Of a DNA stretch of 64,000 nt, positions 15,985 through 25,087 are shown one piece after another (the stretch's first letter is position 1; every line of letters begins with the position of its first letter). The stretch covers positions 1 to 64,000 of the forward strand of contig JARIBO010000017.1 in assembly GCA_029257405.1 (NCBI GenBank). Reading direction: 5' to 3'. The notes under the pieces are model-generated. The model did no database searches. It worked only from the letters and a program-made list of their open reading frames with translations, and had not been told where the DNA came from. Source of the stretch: Caryophanales bacterium. Lineage in GTDB: Bacteria; Bacillota; Bacilli; Bacillales; Amphibacillaceae. Both the position numbers and the translations under genes were made by a program.

Positions 15985-17259
15985 ATGTTAACCACTCAAT
16001 TTGATATAAAACAATTTAATAGATTAAAAAAGATATTATTGCGTTTGAATAAAAATGAATTTTCGAAATCTCTTCAACTAGATATAGGTAATTATTTTAA
16101 AGAAACGAATATCGTAAATATATTACTGATTGAATATGAATTATTGAATCAAGATTATGGAATCACAATTGCAGATATTAAGAAGTTATCTACTATACAG
16201 CCACATTTATATGGTGATTTATTGGATGAAGATATTATTTTACAAACGAGTTTTCGAGATCATCCAGCTCAAGTATTAAAAAAAGAAAATAAATTATTAC
16301 TTTCCGTTTTAAATCAATGTAATTTATATTTTGAATCATTCAAACAAAATTCAAGACAAAACCTAGAAACGGAAATGATAAATGATTTAAAAAGAAAAAT
16401 AAACGATTTGGGAGAATTTTATAAACATTATAATCGAAAAGAAAAACTTATCTTCCCCATAATGGAACGTTATGGGAATTTTAATACTCCTAGAATTATG
16501 TGGAAAGAAAATGATCATATAAGAGCATTATATAAAGCATTAAAATGGCAAATTAATCAACTGCCCAATTTAGATTTTGAACACGCAATGACTACATTTG
16601 CTAAATTTAAAACTAAATTTGAAGAGATGATATTCCAAGAAGAAGCATTGCTTTTTCCAGTGCTTCAAGCTGTATTTGATGAAAAAGATTGGTTAGTTAT
16701 TGCCAAAGAAAGTACTGCTTTTGGTTATGCCTTCATAGAACCTAATAATGAGTGGATGATTACAAAGGAAAATAAACATTCTACTCAAAACGAAAAAATA
16801 AAACAAAATAAATTAACATCCAGAAGTAAAAACATCCGTTTTGGGGCTGGTTATTTAACAATAGAAGAAGCTGATATGGTTTTAAATAATTTACCATTAG
16901 AAATAACGTTTGTTGATAAAAATAGTGTGTTTAAATATTTTAATGAGATGACAAAAGCTTCAGAAATGATGTTAGTTAGAACACCGGTTTCGATTGGACG
17001 AAATGTAGCCAATTGCCATCCACCTAAAAGTTTGAGTAAAGTAATGACACTTGTTCGAGATCTTAAAGCTAAAAGGCGTACGTCTGAAACGATGTGGTTT
17101 AAAATGAAGGGTCAGTATATTCATATCACATATAAATCACTCTTTGATGAGCATGATGAGTTTATTGGAATCTTAGAATATGTCCAGGATATTCAACCAT
17201 TCTTTAATTTGCCAAATGAAATTAAAAGAGAACTGAGCCCACTCGGGAGGAAAAAATAA
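15985..17259 (+). CDS. DUF438 / hemerythrin / PAS domain protein
   Basis: This 424-residue cytoplasmic protein has three parts. The N-terminal 100 residues resemble DUF438. The middle (about 140-235) is a hemerythrin HHE-type region with HYNRKEKLIFPIMERYG and the later EEMIFQEEALLFPVL, whose His/Glu residues could hold a di-iron centre. The C-terminal 110 residues form a PAS domain (LPLEITFVDKNSVFKYFNEM, IGRNVANCHPPKSL). Such proteins are thought to sense oxygen, nitric oxide or redox state and are often tied to anaerobic metabolism, which would fit the molybdoenzyme block nearby. The first metal His of the second helix may be changed to Gln (FQEE). Start ATG with GAGGTG; single-gene unit. 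Confidence 0.82.
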   Translation: MLTTQFDIKQFNRLKKILLRLNKNEFSKSLQLDIGNYFKETNIVNILLIEYELLNQDYGITIADIKKLSTIQPHLYGDLLDEDIILQTSFRDHPAQVLKKENKLLLSVLNQCNLYFESFKQNSRQNLETEMINDLKRKINDLGEFYKHYNRKEKLIFPIMERYGNFNTPRIMWKENDHIRALYKALKWQINQLPNLDFEHAMTTFAKFKTKFEEMIFQEEALLFPVLQAVFDEKDWLVIAKESTAFGYAFIEPNNEWMITKENKHSTQNEKIKQNKLTSRSKNIRFGAGYLTIEEADMVLNNLPLEITFVDKNSVFKYFNEMTKASEMMLVRTPVSIGRNVANCHPPKSLSKVMTLVRDLKAKRRTSETMWFKMKGQYIHITYKSLFDEHDEFIGILEYVQDIQPFFNLPNEIKRELSPLGRKK

Positions 17260-17282
17260 CTAAATAAAATCTCACAAGCAAG

Positions 17283-17330
17283 AATACCTTACTAGATTTA
17301 TATAGATAATAAATCTAGTAAGGTATTTTT
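17283..17330 (+). terminator. Terminator of the DUF438 protein gene
   Basis: An 18-base perfect inverted repeat (17283-17300 with 17310-17327) is followed by a T run. Confidence 0.88.
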
Positions 17331-17405
17331 AATATTTATAAATTGATGATTATATGGTATGTTTATGAAAATAATAAATCAGAGAAGAAGAGGTGAACAA
17401 TCATC

Positions 17406-18119
17406 GTGCAACCCTTTGTGTCTCAGTTACTTAAAGGAAAAGTGAAACAGCTCGGTATTAAAAATGCTGAAAATCCCATGGATCGGGAATGGAAAAGTGG
17501 CATGTTTAAAGAAAAAACAAGTGAAAAAGTGTGGTTATCAAAAACAAACATTACTGGTGATGAGGTAGCGGATACGAAAGTGCATGGTGGACCAGAAAAA
17601 GCATTGTTTGCTTATCCGGTAAAGCACTATGCATATTGGAAAAAAGATTTAAGTTTAGACGAAATCGATGTAGGCGGATTTGGAGAAAATTTGGCAGTCA
17701 TAGGAATAGATGAAGAAAAAACATGTATTGGCGATACTTATAAACTAGGAGAAGCAATTATTCAAGTATCCCAGCCTCGACGACCTTGCTGGAAACCTGC
17801 TCGTAGATTTAAAGTTTTAGACTTAGCTTTACGCATTCAAAATAGTGGCTTAACAGGTTGGTATTATCGTGTTTTAAAAGAGGGATATATTGAGGCAGGT
17901 CTTAAAATGGAGCTTCTTAAACGACCATATCCGCAGTGGACAATTGCAGCAGCAAATGATGTTATGTATAAACATAAGAATGATGCTGAGTTAACTGCTG
18001 AACTTGCTGCATGTGAATTATTAGCTCTGAACTGGAAACAAACTTTAAATCGTCGTTTAGAAGGTATTGAATCAGTACAAGAAAAACGCGTCTTTGGTCC
18101 GAATCAGAAGTCGAAGTGA
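17406..18119 (+). CDS. MOSC domain-containing protein (YiiM/YflK-like)
   Basis: This 237-residue MOSC-domain protein belongs to a family related to the C-terminal domain of molybdenum cofactor sulfurase. Visible marks are KVHGGPEKALFAYP near residue 58, GGFGENLAV near 95, and QPRRPCWKPARR near 125 with the conserved MOSC Cys. A C-terminal three-helix segment (from about 175) is typical of the YiiM branch. YiiM-type proteins bind Mo cofactor and reduce N-hydroxylated substrates. Start GTG 17406 follows AGAGGTG. It is monocistronic, but its cofactor link fits the molybdenum genes of this region. Confidence 0.88.
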   Translation: MQPFVSQLLKGKVKQLGIKNAENPMDREWKSGMFKEKTSEKVWLSKTNITGDEVADTKVHGGPEKALFAYPVKHYAYWKKDLSLDEIDVGGFGENLAVIGIDEEKTCIGDTYKLGEAIIQVSQPRRPCWKPARRFKVLDLALRIQNSGLTGWYYRVLKEGYIEAGLKMELLKRPYPQWTIAAANDVMYKHKNDAELTAELAACELLALNWKQTLNRRLEGIESVQEKRVFGPNQKSK

Positions 18120-18132
18120 TTTTTGGAAAAGT

Positions 18133-18168
18133 CCTGAAACATTGTGTTATCAATGTTTCAGGCTTTTT
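18133..18168 (+). terminator. Terminator of the MOSC gene
   Basis: CCTGAAACATTG pairs perfectly with CAATGTTTCAGG around a six-base loop, and five T follow. Confidence 0.9.
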
Positions 18169-18316
18169 AAATGACTTGTATAGTAAATAATATGAAAATG
18201 AGCACTTATTTTAATCAAACATACTCACACGTTTGATATAGAATGATATAATATAAATAATTAGAAATTGCGATGAGAAGTAATTCAGTTCAAATATACG
18301 TTAAAAGGGGTTTTTT

Positions 18317-18892
18317 ATGAGTAAGCAAATTGCGTTTATAGATGTTGAAACGACAGGAATTAGTTCAAAAAATAATGAAATAATTGAGCTAGGTATAATG
18401 TTAGGAGAATATGATAAAAATCAGATTATTAGAGTTGTAGATGAATACTCTGAATTTCAGGAGCCATTCTTTTCTATTCCTAAAAACATTACAAATATTA
18501 CAGGAATCACAAACGATATGGTATATGGTAAAGCATTAGATTTAGAAAAAATCTTTTCTATGTTACAGCAAGCAGATAGTATTGTTGCTCATAATGTTAG
18601 CTTTGATCGAGGATTTGTTAGTAAGTTATTACCAGAAGTAGTTGAGTTTGACTGGTACTGTTCGGTGAGACAAATAAAATGGAAAGAATTTGGATTTCAT
18701 AATGGTAAGCTTCAACAACTACTCAAAGCACATCATATTGACGTTCGATATTCACACCGAGCACTTGATGATGCAAAAAATTTAGCTTGGTTATTAAACT
18801 TTTCTAATTCAAATTTAGGAGAAGAAGAGACATTTATTTCATATTTAATGAGTAAAAATCCTACAAAAAAACCAATGAGTAACCGAAGATAA
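18317..18892 (+). CDS. DEDDh 3'-5' exonuclease (DnaQ-like)
   Basis: This is a 191-residue exonuclease of the DnaQ/epsilon superfamily. The catalytic residues are visible: Asp9 and Glu11 in FIDVETTG, the second motif in SIVAHNVSFDRGF, and His plus Asp in YSHRALDDAKNLAWLL. PolC carries its own such domain in this group of bacteria, so this free-standing enzyme more likely acts in repair or RNA/DNA turnover. It has an AAAAGGGG ribosome site and an AT-rich upstream region with a TATAAT-like -10 around 18246. It stands alone, facing the converging rpsD. Confidence 0.88.
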   Translation: MSKQIAFIDVETTGISSKNNEIIELGIMLGEYDKNQIIRVVDEYSEFQEPFFSIPKNITNITGITNDMVYGKALDLEKIFSMLQQADSIVAHNVSFDRGFVSKLLPEVVEFDWYCSVRQIKWKEFGFHNGKLQQLLKAHHIDVRYSHRALDDAKNLAWLLNFSNSNLGEEETFISYLMSKNPTKKPMSNRR

Positions 18893-19081
18893 TCAAAAGG
18901 TGGCTTTTACTTGAATAGGGTTATCTTATTTGATGTGATTAATGAGTATTAATAGTCTATAGTGTTAAAATATGAATGTTGGAGGCTAATTAATATACTT
19001 ATCCGTTCCTTTGCATGCATCTTTTACCTTTTAAAAACTTCCCTTAAACAGATGCTTTCTAATGCAGTATATAGCATATAC

Positions 19082-19130
19082 ACAAAAAAAATAGCCTTCA
19101 AACATTGATTACACAATGTTTAAAGACTAT
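19082..19130 (-). terminator. Terminator of rpsD
   Basis: On the minus strand, ATAGTCTTTAAACATTG pairs with CAATGTTTGAAGGCTAT around a six-base loop, followed by a long T run. The rest of the 263-base gap between the exonuclease and rpsD shows nothing I can name. Confidence 0.88.
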
Positions 19131-19155
19131 TAATACCATTACTTGCATCAAGAAA

Positions 19156-19761
19156 TTATTTTCTTGAGTAGAACTCAACGATAAGTGCTTCGTTAATTTC
19201 TGCTGGTAATTCTGAACGTTCAGGAGTACGTGTAAACGTAGCTTCCATTTTTTCTTCGTCAACAGATAAATAATCTGGTGTGAAGTTATTTACTTCAATT
19301 GCTTCTTTAATAACATCCATGTTACGAGCTTGTTCACGAATACCAATTACTTGGCCTGGTGAAGTGCTAAACGATGGGATGTCTACACGCTTGCCATCAA
19401 CTGTTATGTGACCATGGTTAACTAATTGACGTGATTGACGACGTGTACGAGCAAATCCTGCACGGTAAACCATGTTATCTAAACGAGAATCTAATAGAAG
19501 TAAGAAGTTCTCACCATGAATACCTTTCATTTTACTCGCTTTTTCGAATAAGTTATGGAATTGACGTTCGTTTACTCCATACATGAAGCGTAATTTTTGT
19601 TTCTCTTGTAACTGTAAACCATATTCAGAAATCTTACGGCGCGTATTAGCACCATGTTGACCTGGTGCGTAAGGACGTTTTGCTAATTCCTTACCTGTAC
19701 CTGTTAATGATACGCCAAGACGACGTGACTTTTTCCATAATGAACCTGTAAATCTAGACAT
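19156..19761 (-). CDS. rpsD: Small ribosomal subunit protein uS4
   Basis: This is a primary 16S rRNA-binding protein of the 30S body and, in Bacillus, a translational and transcriptional autoregulator. The 201-residue sequence begins [16 protein letters not shown] and contains the S4 RNA-binding domain ([20 protein letters not shown] then [16 protein letters not shown]). ATG 19761 is chosen because GAGGAG precedes it; the frame is open further upstream, but that part is the untranslated leader. It is a single-gene unit with its own promoter and terminator. Confidence 0.97.
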   Translation of the reverse strand: MSRFTGSLWKKSRRLGVSLTGTGKELAKRPYAPGQHGANTRRKISEYGLQLQEKQKLRFMYGVNERQFHNLFEKASKMKGIHGENFLLLLDSRLDNMVYRAGFARTRRQSRQLVNHGHITVDGKRVDIPSFSTSPGQVIGIREQARNMDVIKEAIEVNNFTPDYLSVDEEKMEATFTRTPERSELPAEINEALIVEFYSRK

Positions 19762-19806
19762 GAGACATTCTCCTCTTATTTTATAATGGTATAAAACAAT
19801 TAAGTT

Positions 19807-19897
19807 GTGTTCCTTACGATGCTCATTGTATTGTCCTGTACCATCGCTCCAGCAGCAGAGAGTTACACGATACACCTCATGATTTTATGAGGAACAC
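19807..19897 (-). promoter_or_regulatory. S4-binding leader of rpsD
   Basis: The leader RNA forms an outer stem, GTGTTCCT with AGGAACAC, that encloses hairpin CCTCAT/ATGAGG and a second hairpin CGATG/CATCG. A structured leader bound by S4 is known for Bacillus rpsD; the match here is by position and fold, not by a covariance search. Confidence 0.65.
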
Positions 19898-19952
19898 AAT
19901 GATTTCAAGCGTCGGTTCACTAAAGCTACTTCATTTATTTTACACGTCATCT

Positions 19953-19981
19953 ATTGTAACTTATATAAAATATAAAGTCAA
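19953..19981 (-). promoter_or_regulatory. Promoter of rpsD
   Basis: On the minus strand, TTGACT and TACAAT are separated by exactly 17 bases, a near-consensus vegetative promoter about 190 bases before the rpsD start. It implies transcription through the S4 leader. Confidence 0.8.
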
Positions 19982-20048
19982 TTAGAAAAAAAGAATACTT
20001 AGATTCTCTTGTTTTTAATATAAAAAAACAAAGTAAACTCTCATATTT

Positions 20049-20079
20049 TTGGCAATTAAGATGTTAAACATGGTATCAT
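20049..20079 (+). promoter_or_regulatory. Possible promoter of ezrA
   Basis: TTGGCA at 20049 and TATCAT at 20074 are separated by 19 bases, with TGG just before the -10 (extended -10 form). The wide spacing keeps confidence low. Confidence 0.35.
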
Positions 20080-20166
20080 GAAAATAGTGGGATTTAAAAT
20101 ATGGTTTTTTTGAAAAAGTAACTCATTTCAAAAATCCTTCTATAAAAGTATACTAGGAGGAATTAA

Positions 20167-21843
20167 ATGGAATATTTAGTTGGTATAGCATTAATTATTG
20201 TTGTCATTATTATTATTGGACTCCTATTAAGAAGAAGAATGTATAGTTCAGTAGACCGGTTAGAACTATGGAAAGATGAGATTGCAGATCGTAATGTAGC
20301 TGCAGAACTTTCACAAATGAAAGAATTAAACTTATTTGGTGAAACGTTACAAAGCTTTAATAAATGGACAAAACGTTGGGATGCAATTGTAACAGAAGAT
20401 CTTCAAAAGGTACGTTCACTTTTACTTAAGTCAGAAATTCTAACAGATCGTTATAGATTTAGTTCTGCCCGTGAGAATTTAGCAACTGCAGAATCGAAAT
20501 TAAAAGAACTTGATGAAGAAATAGACATATTATTAGCTCAAATAAATGAACTATTAGAATTAGAAAAATCAAATCGTAAGCGAATTGGTGAAATAAATTT
20601 AATAGTTGAATCAATGGAAGAAAATATAAGTGAAAACGAAGAGCTATATGGTAATGGGAAAAAGAGATTTAAACTTGAGTTTGAAAAGATAGAAAATAAG
20701 ATAACTAATTATAGTAATTTCGTGAAAGCTGGAGAATACTACCAAGCAAAAAAAGTTATTGATCAAATTAATCGTGAAATAAAACGCGTTCAAAAAGAAT
20801 TAGAAGAATACCCTGATATCTATGAAAAATGTAAAGTTAAATTACCAGAAGAACTTGAAGAATTAGCATCAGGTATTAAAGAAATGAAAGATGCTGGTTA
20901 CCCAGTTGAAAGTTTAGGGTATGAAAAAGTAATTAAAGATCATGTTTTAGAGTTATTAAAATGTGTGGAGACAATCGAAGAAAAAGATTTAGAGTCTGGT
21001 AAAGAAATAATACCTAAAATTGAAGCGAGTATTCAAAAAATGTATGACTCTTTAGAAGTAGAAGTTGAAGCACGCAAGTATATAGAAACAGACCTACCTA
21101 AATATAGAGAGAGTTTGAGAGATTTAGAAAAATCATTTGACTCTACTCATAATAAAATATTAACGTTAAAAGAGATTTATTATTTTTCTGAAGAAGATAT
21201 AAAGCAATTTCATAGAATAGATAAAAAAATTGAAAAGCTTGAAACAGAAGAAATAGATTTACTAAAAAAACTAGATAAAAAAACGAAAAAATTATCAAAG
21301 CTACAAATTCAATTACAAGATATTTTCATTCAACTAGAAAAAGTACAAAATGAATATCAGTCATTTGACGAATATGTTAACGAGCTTCGTAAAAATGAAA
21401 TTGAAGCACATGAAACAATTGAAACCTTAGAAGACCAAAGAGATGAACTGTTAATAAAATTAAAAGCTAGTAATTTACCAGGGGTACCTGAATTTATCTG
21501 GGATATTTTGAAAGAAGCAAAAAGAAAAAGTGACAAGGTAATTTCAAAATTATCGGAAACACCATTAGATATGAAAGCTATCGGAAAAGCACTTTCGGAT
21601 GCAAAAGAAAACTTACATATTGCCGAGGAACAAGTTGATTTGATTATAGAGCAAGCAGATTTAACAGAACGCGTTATTCAATATGCAAACAGATATAGAA
21701 GTTCTAATCAAGAAGTTGCTAAAAGCTTAATTGAGGCGGAACATTTATTTAGATCATATGAATACGAACTTGCATTAGAAACAGCAACGTCTGCACTTGA
21801 GTTAGTTGAACCTGGAGCATTAAAATATATTAAAGCACAATAA
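20167..21843 (+). CDS. ezrA: Septation ring formation regulator EzrA
   Basis: EzrA is a membrane-anchored negative regulator of FtsZ ring formation that also helps divisome assembly in Gram-positive cocci and rods. The 558-residue protein starts with one transmembrane helix (about residues 4-21) and RRR, followed by a long spectrin-like helical region rich in Glu, Lys and Leu with heptads throughout. The segment SFNKWTKRWDAIVTEDL near residue 62 is characteristic of the family. Topology is N-out, with the bulk in the cytoplasm. A strong AGGAGG site precedes the ATG, and a terminator follows. Confidence 0.95.
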   Translation: MEYLVGIALIIVVIIIIGLLLRRRMYSSVDRLELWKDEIADRNVAAELSQMKELNLFGETLQSFNKWTKRWDAIVTEDLQKVRSLLLKSEILTDRYRFSSARENLATAESKLKELDEEIDILLAQINELLELEKSNRKRIGEINLIVESMEENISENEELYGNGKKRFKLEFEKIENKITNYSNFVKAGEYYQAKKVIDQINREIKRVQKELEEYPDIYEKCKVKLPEELEELASGIKEMKDAGYPVESLGYEKVIKDHVLELLKCVETIEEKDLESGKEIIPKIEASIQKMYDSLEVEVEARKYIETDLPKYRESLRDLEKSFDSTHNKILTLKEIYYFSEEDIKQFHRIDKKIEKLETEEIDLLKKLDKKTKKLSKLQIQLQDIFIQLEKVQNEYQSFDEYVNELRKNEIEAHETIETLEDQRDELLIKLKASNLPGVPEFIWDILKEAKRKSDKVISKLSETPLDMKAIGKALSDAKENLHIAEEQVDLIIEQADLTERVIQYANRYRSSNQEVAKSLIEAEHLFRSYEYELALETATSALELVEPGALKYIKAQ

Positions 21844-21854
21844 TAAACAAAACT

Positions 21855-21907
21855 AAGACTGCCTTGCAAAAAGTATACTCTTTTGCAACGTCAGTCTTGT
21901 TTTTTGT
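21855..21907 (+). terminator. Terminator of ezrA
   Basis: AAGACTG...TTGCAAAA pairs with TTTTGCAA...CAGTCTT, with a small internal mismatch, and is followed by a T run. It ends only about 20 bases before the nifS start. Confidence 0.85.
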
Positions 21908-21926
21908 AAAAAAAGTAGGTAAAATT

Positions 21927-23057
21927 ATGATTTATTTGGATAATAGTGCTACTACAGTACTCGATCAATCAGTTTTAGAAACATTTAATAAAGTTTCAAT
22001 CAATTATTTTGCTAACCCTTCGTCTTTGCATAATTTGGGTGCGAAAACTGAACAGTTTTATTATAAAGTGAGGTCACAAGTAGCAGATTTGCTTAATAGT
22101 GAAATAAATGAAGTTATATTTACCTCAGGTGGAACAGAAAGTAATAATCTAGCTGTAAAAGGTGTAGCACAATTTTATAAAACACGTGGTAATCACATTA
22201 TTACAACAGAGATAGAACATCCTTCGGTTTATGAAGCGTGTAAACAATTAGAAAAACAAGGGTTTGAAATTACTTATTTAAGTGTGAATGAACAAGGTAT
22301 AGTTGATTTAGAAGAGTTAGAGCAAGCAATTACTAAAAAAACAATACTTGTTTCAATTATGCATGTTAATAATGAAATAGGTTCAATCCAACCAATTGAA
22401 AAAATAGCTACGCTTTTAAAAAAATATAAAAAACTTTTATTTCATACAGATGCTGTTCAATCATTTGGTAAACTACCGATTAACATAGAAGGAATCGATT
22501 TACTTTCTATATCAGGACATAAATTAAATGGATTACGCGGAACAGGTGTTTTATATGTTAGAAGAGGAGTAGAATTAGATCCGTTATTTGCAGGTGGGGA
22601 GCAAGAGTTTAATTTCAGATCAGGTACAGAAAATGTAGCAGGTTATGCATCACTTGCTCGTGCGATGCGGCTATCTATAAACAAATTACCACAAGCACAA
22701 AAGTTGAAAGATTTAAAAGAAAAACTAAAAAAAGAATTGATGAATATAAAAGGAATTAAAGTAAATACACCAGAGCTATCTGCTCCACATATTGTTCATT
22801 TTTCGGTTCCAGGCATTAAACCAGAAACAATTATTCATGCTCTTGCAGAAAAAGAGATATATGTCTCTACACAGTCTGCATGTTCGTCTAAAAGTGCGAA
22901 CTTAAGTCGTGTTTTGCTTGCATGTGGTCATGAAAAAAACATTGCTAATTCCGGTATTCGAGTAAGTCTGAGTTACGAAACGACAGACGTTGAAATAGAA
23001 AAATTTATTAAAGAATTAATAATAGAAGTAAAAAAAATAAAGAAATTGTTGAGGTAG
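21927..23057 (+). CDS. Cysteine desulfurase (NifS/IscS family, NifZ-type)
   Basis: This PLP enzyme takes sulfur from cysteine and passes it as persulfide to ThiI, encoded five bases downstream, for 4-thiouridine formation in tRNA. The pair matches nifZ-thiI of Bacillus subtilis. Visible features are MIYLDNSATT at the start, TSGGTESNNLAVKG, HTDAVQSFGK, the PLP-lysine region SISGHKLNGLRGTG, and catalytic Cys in STQSACSSKS near residue 325. The short loop around this Cys is IscS-like. ATG 21927 is chosen on homology; its ribosome site (AAGTAGG) is weak. It has 376 residues. Confidence 0.92.
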   Translation: MIYLDNSATTVLDQSVLETFNKVSINYFANPSSLHNLGAKTEQFYYKVRSQVADLLNSEINEVIFTSGGTESNNLAVKGVAQFYKTRGNHIITTEIEHPSVYEACKQLEKQGFEITYLSVNEQGIVDLEELEQAITKKTILVSIMHVNNEIGSIQPIEKIATLLKKYKKLLFHTDAVQSFGKLPINIEGIDLLSISGHKLNGLRGTGVLYVRRGVELDPLFAGGEQEFNFRSGTENVAGYASLARAMRLSINKLPQAQKLKDLKEKLKKELMNIKGIKVNTPELSAPHIVHFSVPGIKPETIIHALAEKEIYVSTQSACSSKSANLSRVLLACGHEKNIANSGIRVSLSYETTDVEIEKFIKELIIEVKKIKKLLR

Positions 23058-23062
23058 ATAAA

Positions 23063-24259
23063 ATGCAGTACGATCGAATATTAATTCGTTACGGGGAACT
23101 TGGATTAAAAGGAAAAAATATGAAAATGTTTTTAATTCAACTTCAACAAAACATTCAAACTTCGTTACAAGGATTTCAAGGCGTTAAAGTAAAACGTACT
23201 CAAGGAAGATTATTTATTATTCTTAATGGTCATGATCCAAATCCTATTGCAGATATTTGCAAAACAATCTTTGGTATTCATAGTTTGAGTTTGGCAGTTA
23301 AAGTTGAAAATGATGAAACCAAAATAAAAGAAACATCTTTAAAGTTGTTAAAAGAAGTAGAAGGTAATCAAACATTTAAAGTGTTAACAAAAAGAGCTTA
23401 CAAAGAATTCCCAATTAATTCACTCGATTTTAATCGAAAGCTCGGTGGGGAAATCATTAAAACTATACCTAATTTAAAGGTAGATATTCATAATCCAGAT
23501 ATTGAATTACGTATTGATATACGCGCTGAAGGAACTTATGTTATGTCAGAAGTCATTTATGGTCTAGGGGGGCTTCCAGTAGGTACAGCAGGTAAGTCGC
23601 TACTCTTACTTTCTGGAGGGCTTGATAGTCCAGTAGCAGGTTATTTAATGATGAAGCGTGGAATTGAGCTTGAAATGATTCACTTCCATTCACCACCATT
23701 TACAAGTGAACGTGCTAAACAAAAAGTATTAGATTTAACTAAAAAACTAACCGTTTATAATCACCGAATCAAAGTACATCTTGTACCATTTACAGAAGTG
23801 CAGCAGTTAATTCATACACATTATCCAGACCGTTATGGTATGACGATTATGCGCCGAGTAATGATGAAAATAAGTGAAGCGATATGTAAAAAAGAAAACA
23901 TATTATCAATGATGACAGGAGAAAGTTTAGGACAAGTAGCAAGTCAAACTATGGCAAGCATGAATGCAATTAATGAAGTAACTACTCTACCAGTTTTACG
24001 TCCGCTTGTTGCTATGGATAAAGAAGAAATAATAGATATCTCTAAAAAAATCGACACATATGATATTTCAATTCAACCTTATGAAGATTGTTGTACAGTA
24101 TTTGTTCCAAAATATCCAATCACAAATCCAAAACGCGACCGTGTGGTAGCAATAGAACGAGGGTTTGACTTAACAGAATCAATTAATCAAGCAATTGATG
24201 ATACAAAAGTAATTAAAATAAAATTCAATGATGACCAAGAAATAAATGAATTACTTTAA
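23063..24259 (+). CDS. thiI: tRNA 4-thiouridine sulfurtransferase ThiI
   Basis: ThiI adenylates U8 of tRNA and inserts sulfur delivered by the adjacent cysteine desulfurase; it may also supply sulfur for thiazole synthesis. The 398-residue protein has an N-terminal ferredoxin-like/THUMP region (to about 165), then the PP-loop ATP site LLSGGLDSPVAGYLMMKRG and the later MTGESLGQVASQT. It ends without the C-terminal rhodanese domain found in Escherichia coli ThiI, as is normal in Bacillales. It is cotranscribed with the upstream gene, with a GAGGTAG ribosome site. Confidence 0.95.
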   Translation: MQYDRILIRYGELGLKGKNMKMFLIQLQQNIQTSLQGFQGVKVKRTQGRLFIILNGHDPNPIADICKTIFGIHSLSLAVKVENDETKIKETSLKLLKEVEGNQTFKVLTKRAYKEFPINSLDFNRKLGGEIIKTIPNLKVDIHNPDIELRIDIRAEGTYVMSEVIYGLGGLPVGTAGKSLLLLSGGLDSPVAGYLMMKRGIELEMIHFHSPPFTSERAKQKVLDLTKKLTVYNHRIKVHLVPFTEVQQLIHTHYPDRYGMTIMRRVMMKISEAICKKENILSMMTGESLGQVASQTMASMNAINEVTTLPVLRPLVAMDKEEIIDISKKIDTYDISIQPYEDCCTVFVPKYPITNPKRDRVVAIERGFDLTESINQAIDDTKVIKIKFNDDQEINELL

Positions 24260-24318
24260 TTTTTAGGTAGACAAAAAGAGTTAAAATCTTCATACTGATT
24301 ATAAGGAGAGTGATTATT

Positions 24319-24822
24319 TTGACAAAAATAACATTTAACAACGAACCGGTAACATTAAAAGGAACTCAGCTTGAAGTAAATGACGAAGCACCTTCATTTA
24401 AAGTAGTTGCTAATGATTTGAGTGTCAAAACTGAAGCAGACTTTGCTGATAAATTAACATTAATTAGCGTTGTCCCATCAATTGACACAGGTGTTTGTTC
24501 AATGCAAACAACAAAATTTAACGAAGAAGCAGATAAGTTTTCAAATATTAATTTATTAACGATTAGTATGGATTTACCATTTGCACAAGCACGCTGGTGT
24601 AGTGCAGAAGGTGTAGATAATTTAACAATGTTATCAGACTATAGACACGCAAGTTTTGGTGAAAATTATGGCACCTTAATTGAAGAGTTACGATTACTTG
24701 CAAGATCAATATTCATAGTAGGCCCTGATAATAAAATAAAATACGTTGAATACGTAAATGAAGTGACTGATCATCCAGACTATGATGCAGCGCTTAATAA
24801 ATTAAAAGAACTTTCAAAATAA
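24319..24822 (+). CDS. tpx: Thiol peroxidase Tpx
   Basis: This is an atypical two-cysteine peroxiredoxin that reduces hydroperoxides with electrons from thioredoxin. The peroxidatic Cys is in SIDTGVCSMQT (about residue 60) and the resolving Cys in QARWCSAEG (about 94), the Tpx spacing. Its 167 residues are standard. TTG 24319 is chosen because AAGGAG lies ten bases before it; GTG 24310 is too close to that site. A terminator follows immediately. The gene stands between thiI and ytxK, as in related genomes. Confidence 0.94.
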   Translation: MTKITFNNEPVTLKGTQLEVNDEAPSFKVVANDLSVKTEADFADKLTLISVVPSIDTGVCSMQTTKFNEEADKFSNINLLTISMDLPFAQARWCSAEGVDNLTMLSDYRHASFGENYGTLIEELRLLARSIFIVGPDNKIKYVEYVNEVTDHPDYDAALNKLKELSK

Positions 24823-24830
24823 GTGAAATC

Positions 24831-24874
24831 ATATGGTATCAATTAGTCAAATTGACATTGATACCATATTTTTT
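24831..24874 (+). terminator. Terminator of tpx
   Basis: ATATGGTATCAAT pairs perfectly with ATTGATACCATAT around a 13-base loop and is followed by a T run. Confidence 0.9.
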
Positions 24875-25017
24875 ACGTATAGAGATAAGTTTTGCTTATA
24901 TCTATCTATAAAAATTTGATTTTACACTAATACTCATCCTTGTTTTTAATCAAATTAAGACTTATTAGAGACAATTCAAACATTTTAGGCATATTCAATA
25001 CAAAAGAGATTGTAATT

Positions 25018-25026
25018 TGGTATAAT
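25018..25026 (+). promoter_or_regulatory. Extended -10 promoter of ytxK-ackA
   Basis: TGGTATAAT, an extended -10 element with a perfect TATAAT, lies 62 bases before ytxK. No good -35 is seen. Confidence 0.6.
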
Positions 25027-25087
25027 GGTTTTATGAATAAAAATACTCTTTCCTATGAGTTTTTTTATTATTAGTAGGAGGATACAA

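Noticed and set aside
18960..19110. Short frame after GGAGG at about 18980 reading LIRSFACIFYLLK
   Set aside because: It lacks a proper start codon and runs into the rpsD terminator region.
19762..19875. N-terminal extension of rpsD
   Set aside because: The frame is open, but the segment is the untranslated leader with conserved pairing; the normal S4 start and ribosome site are at 19761.
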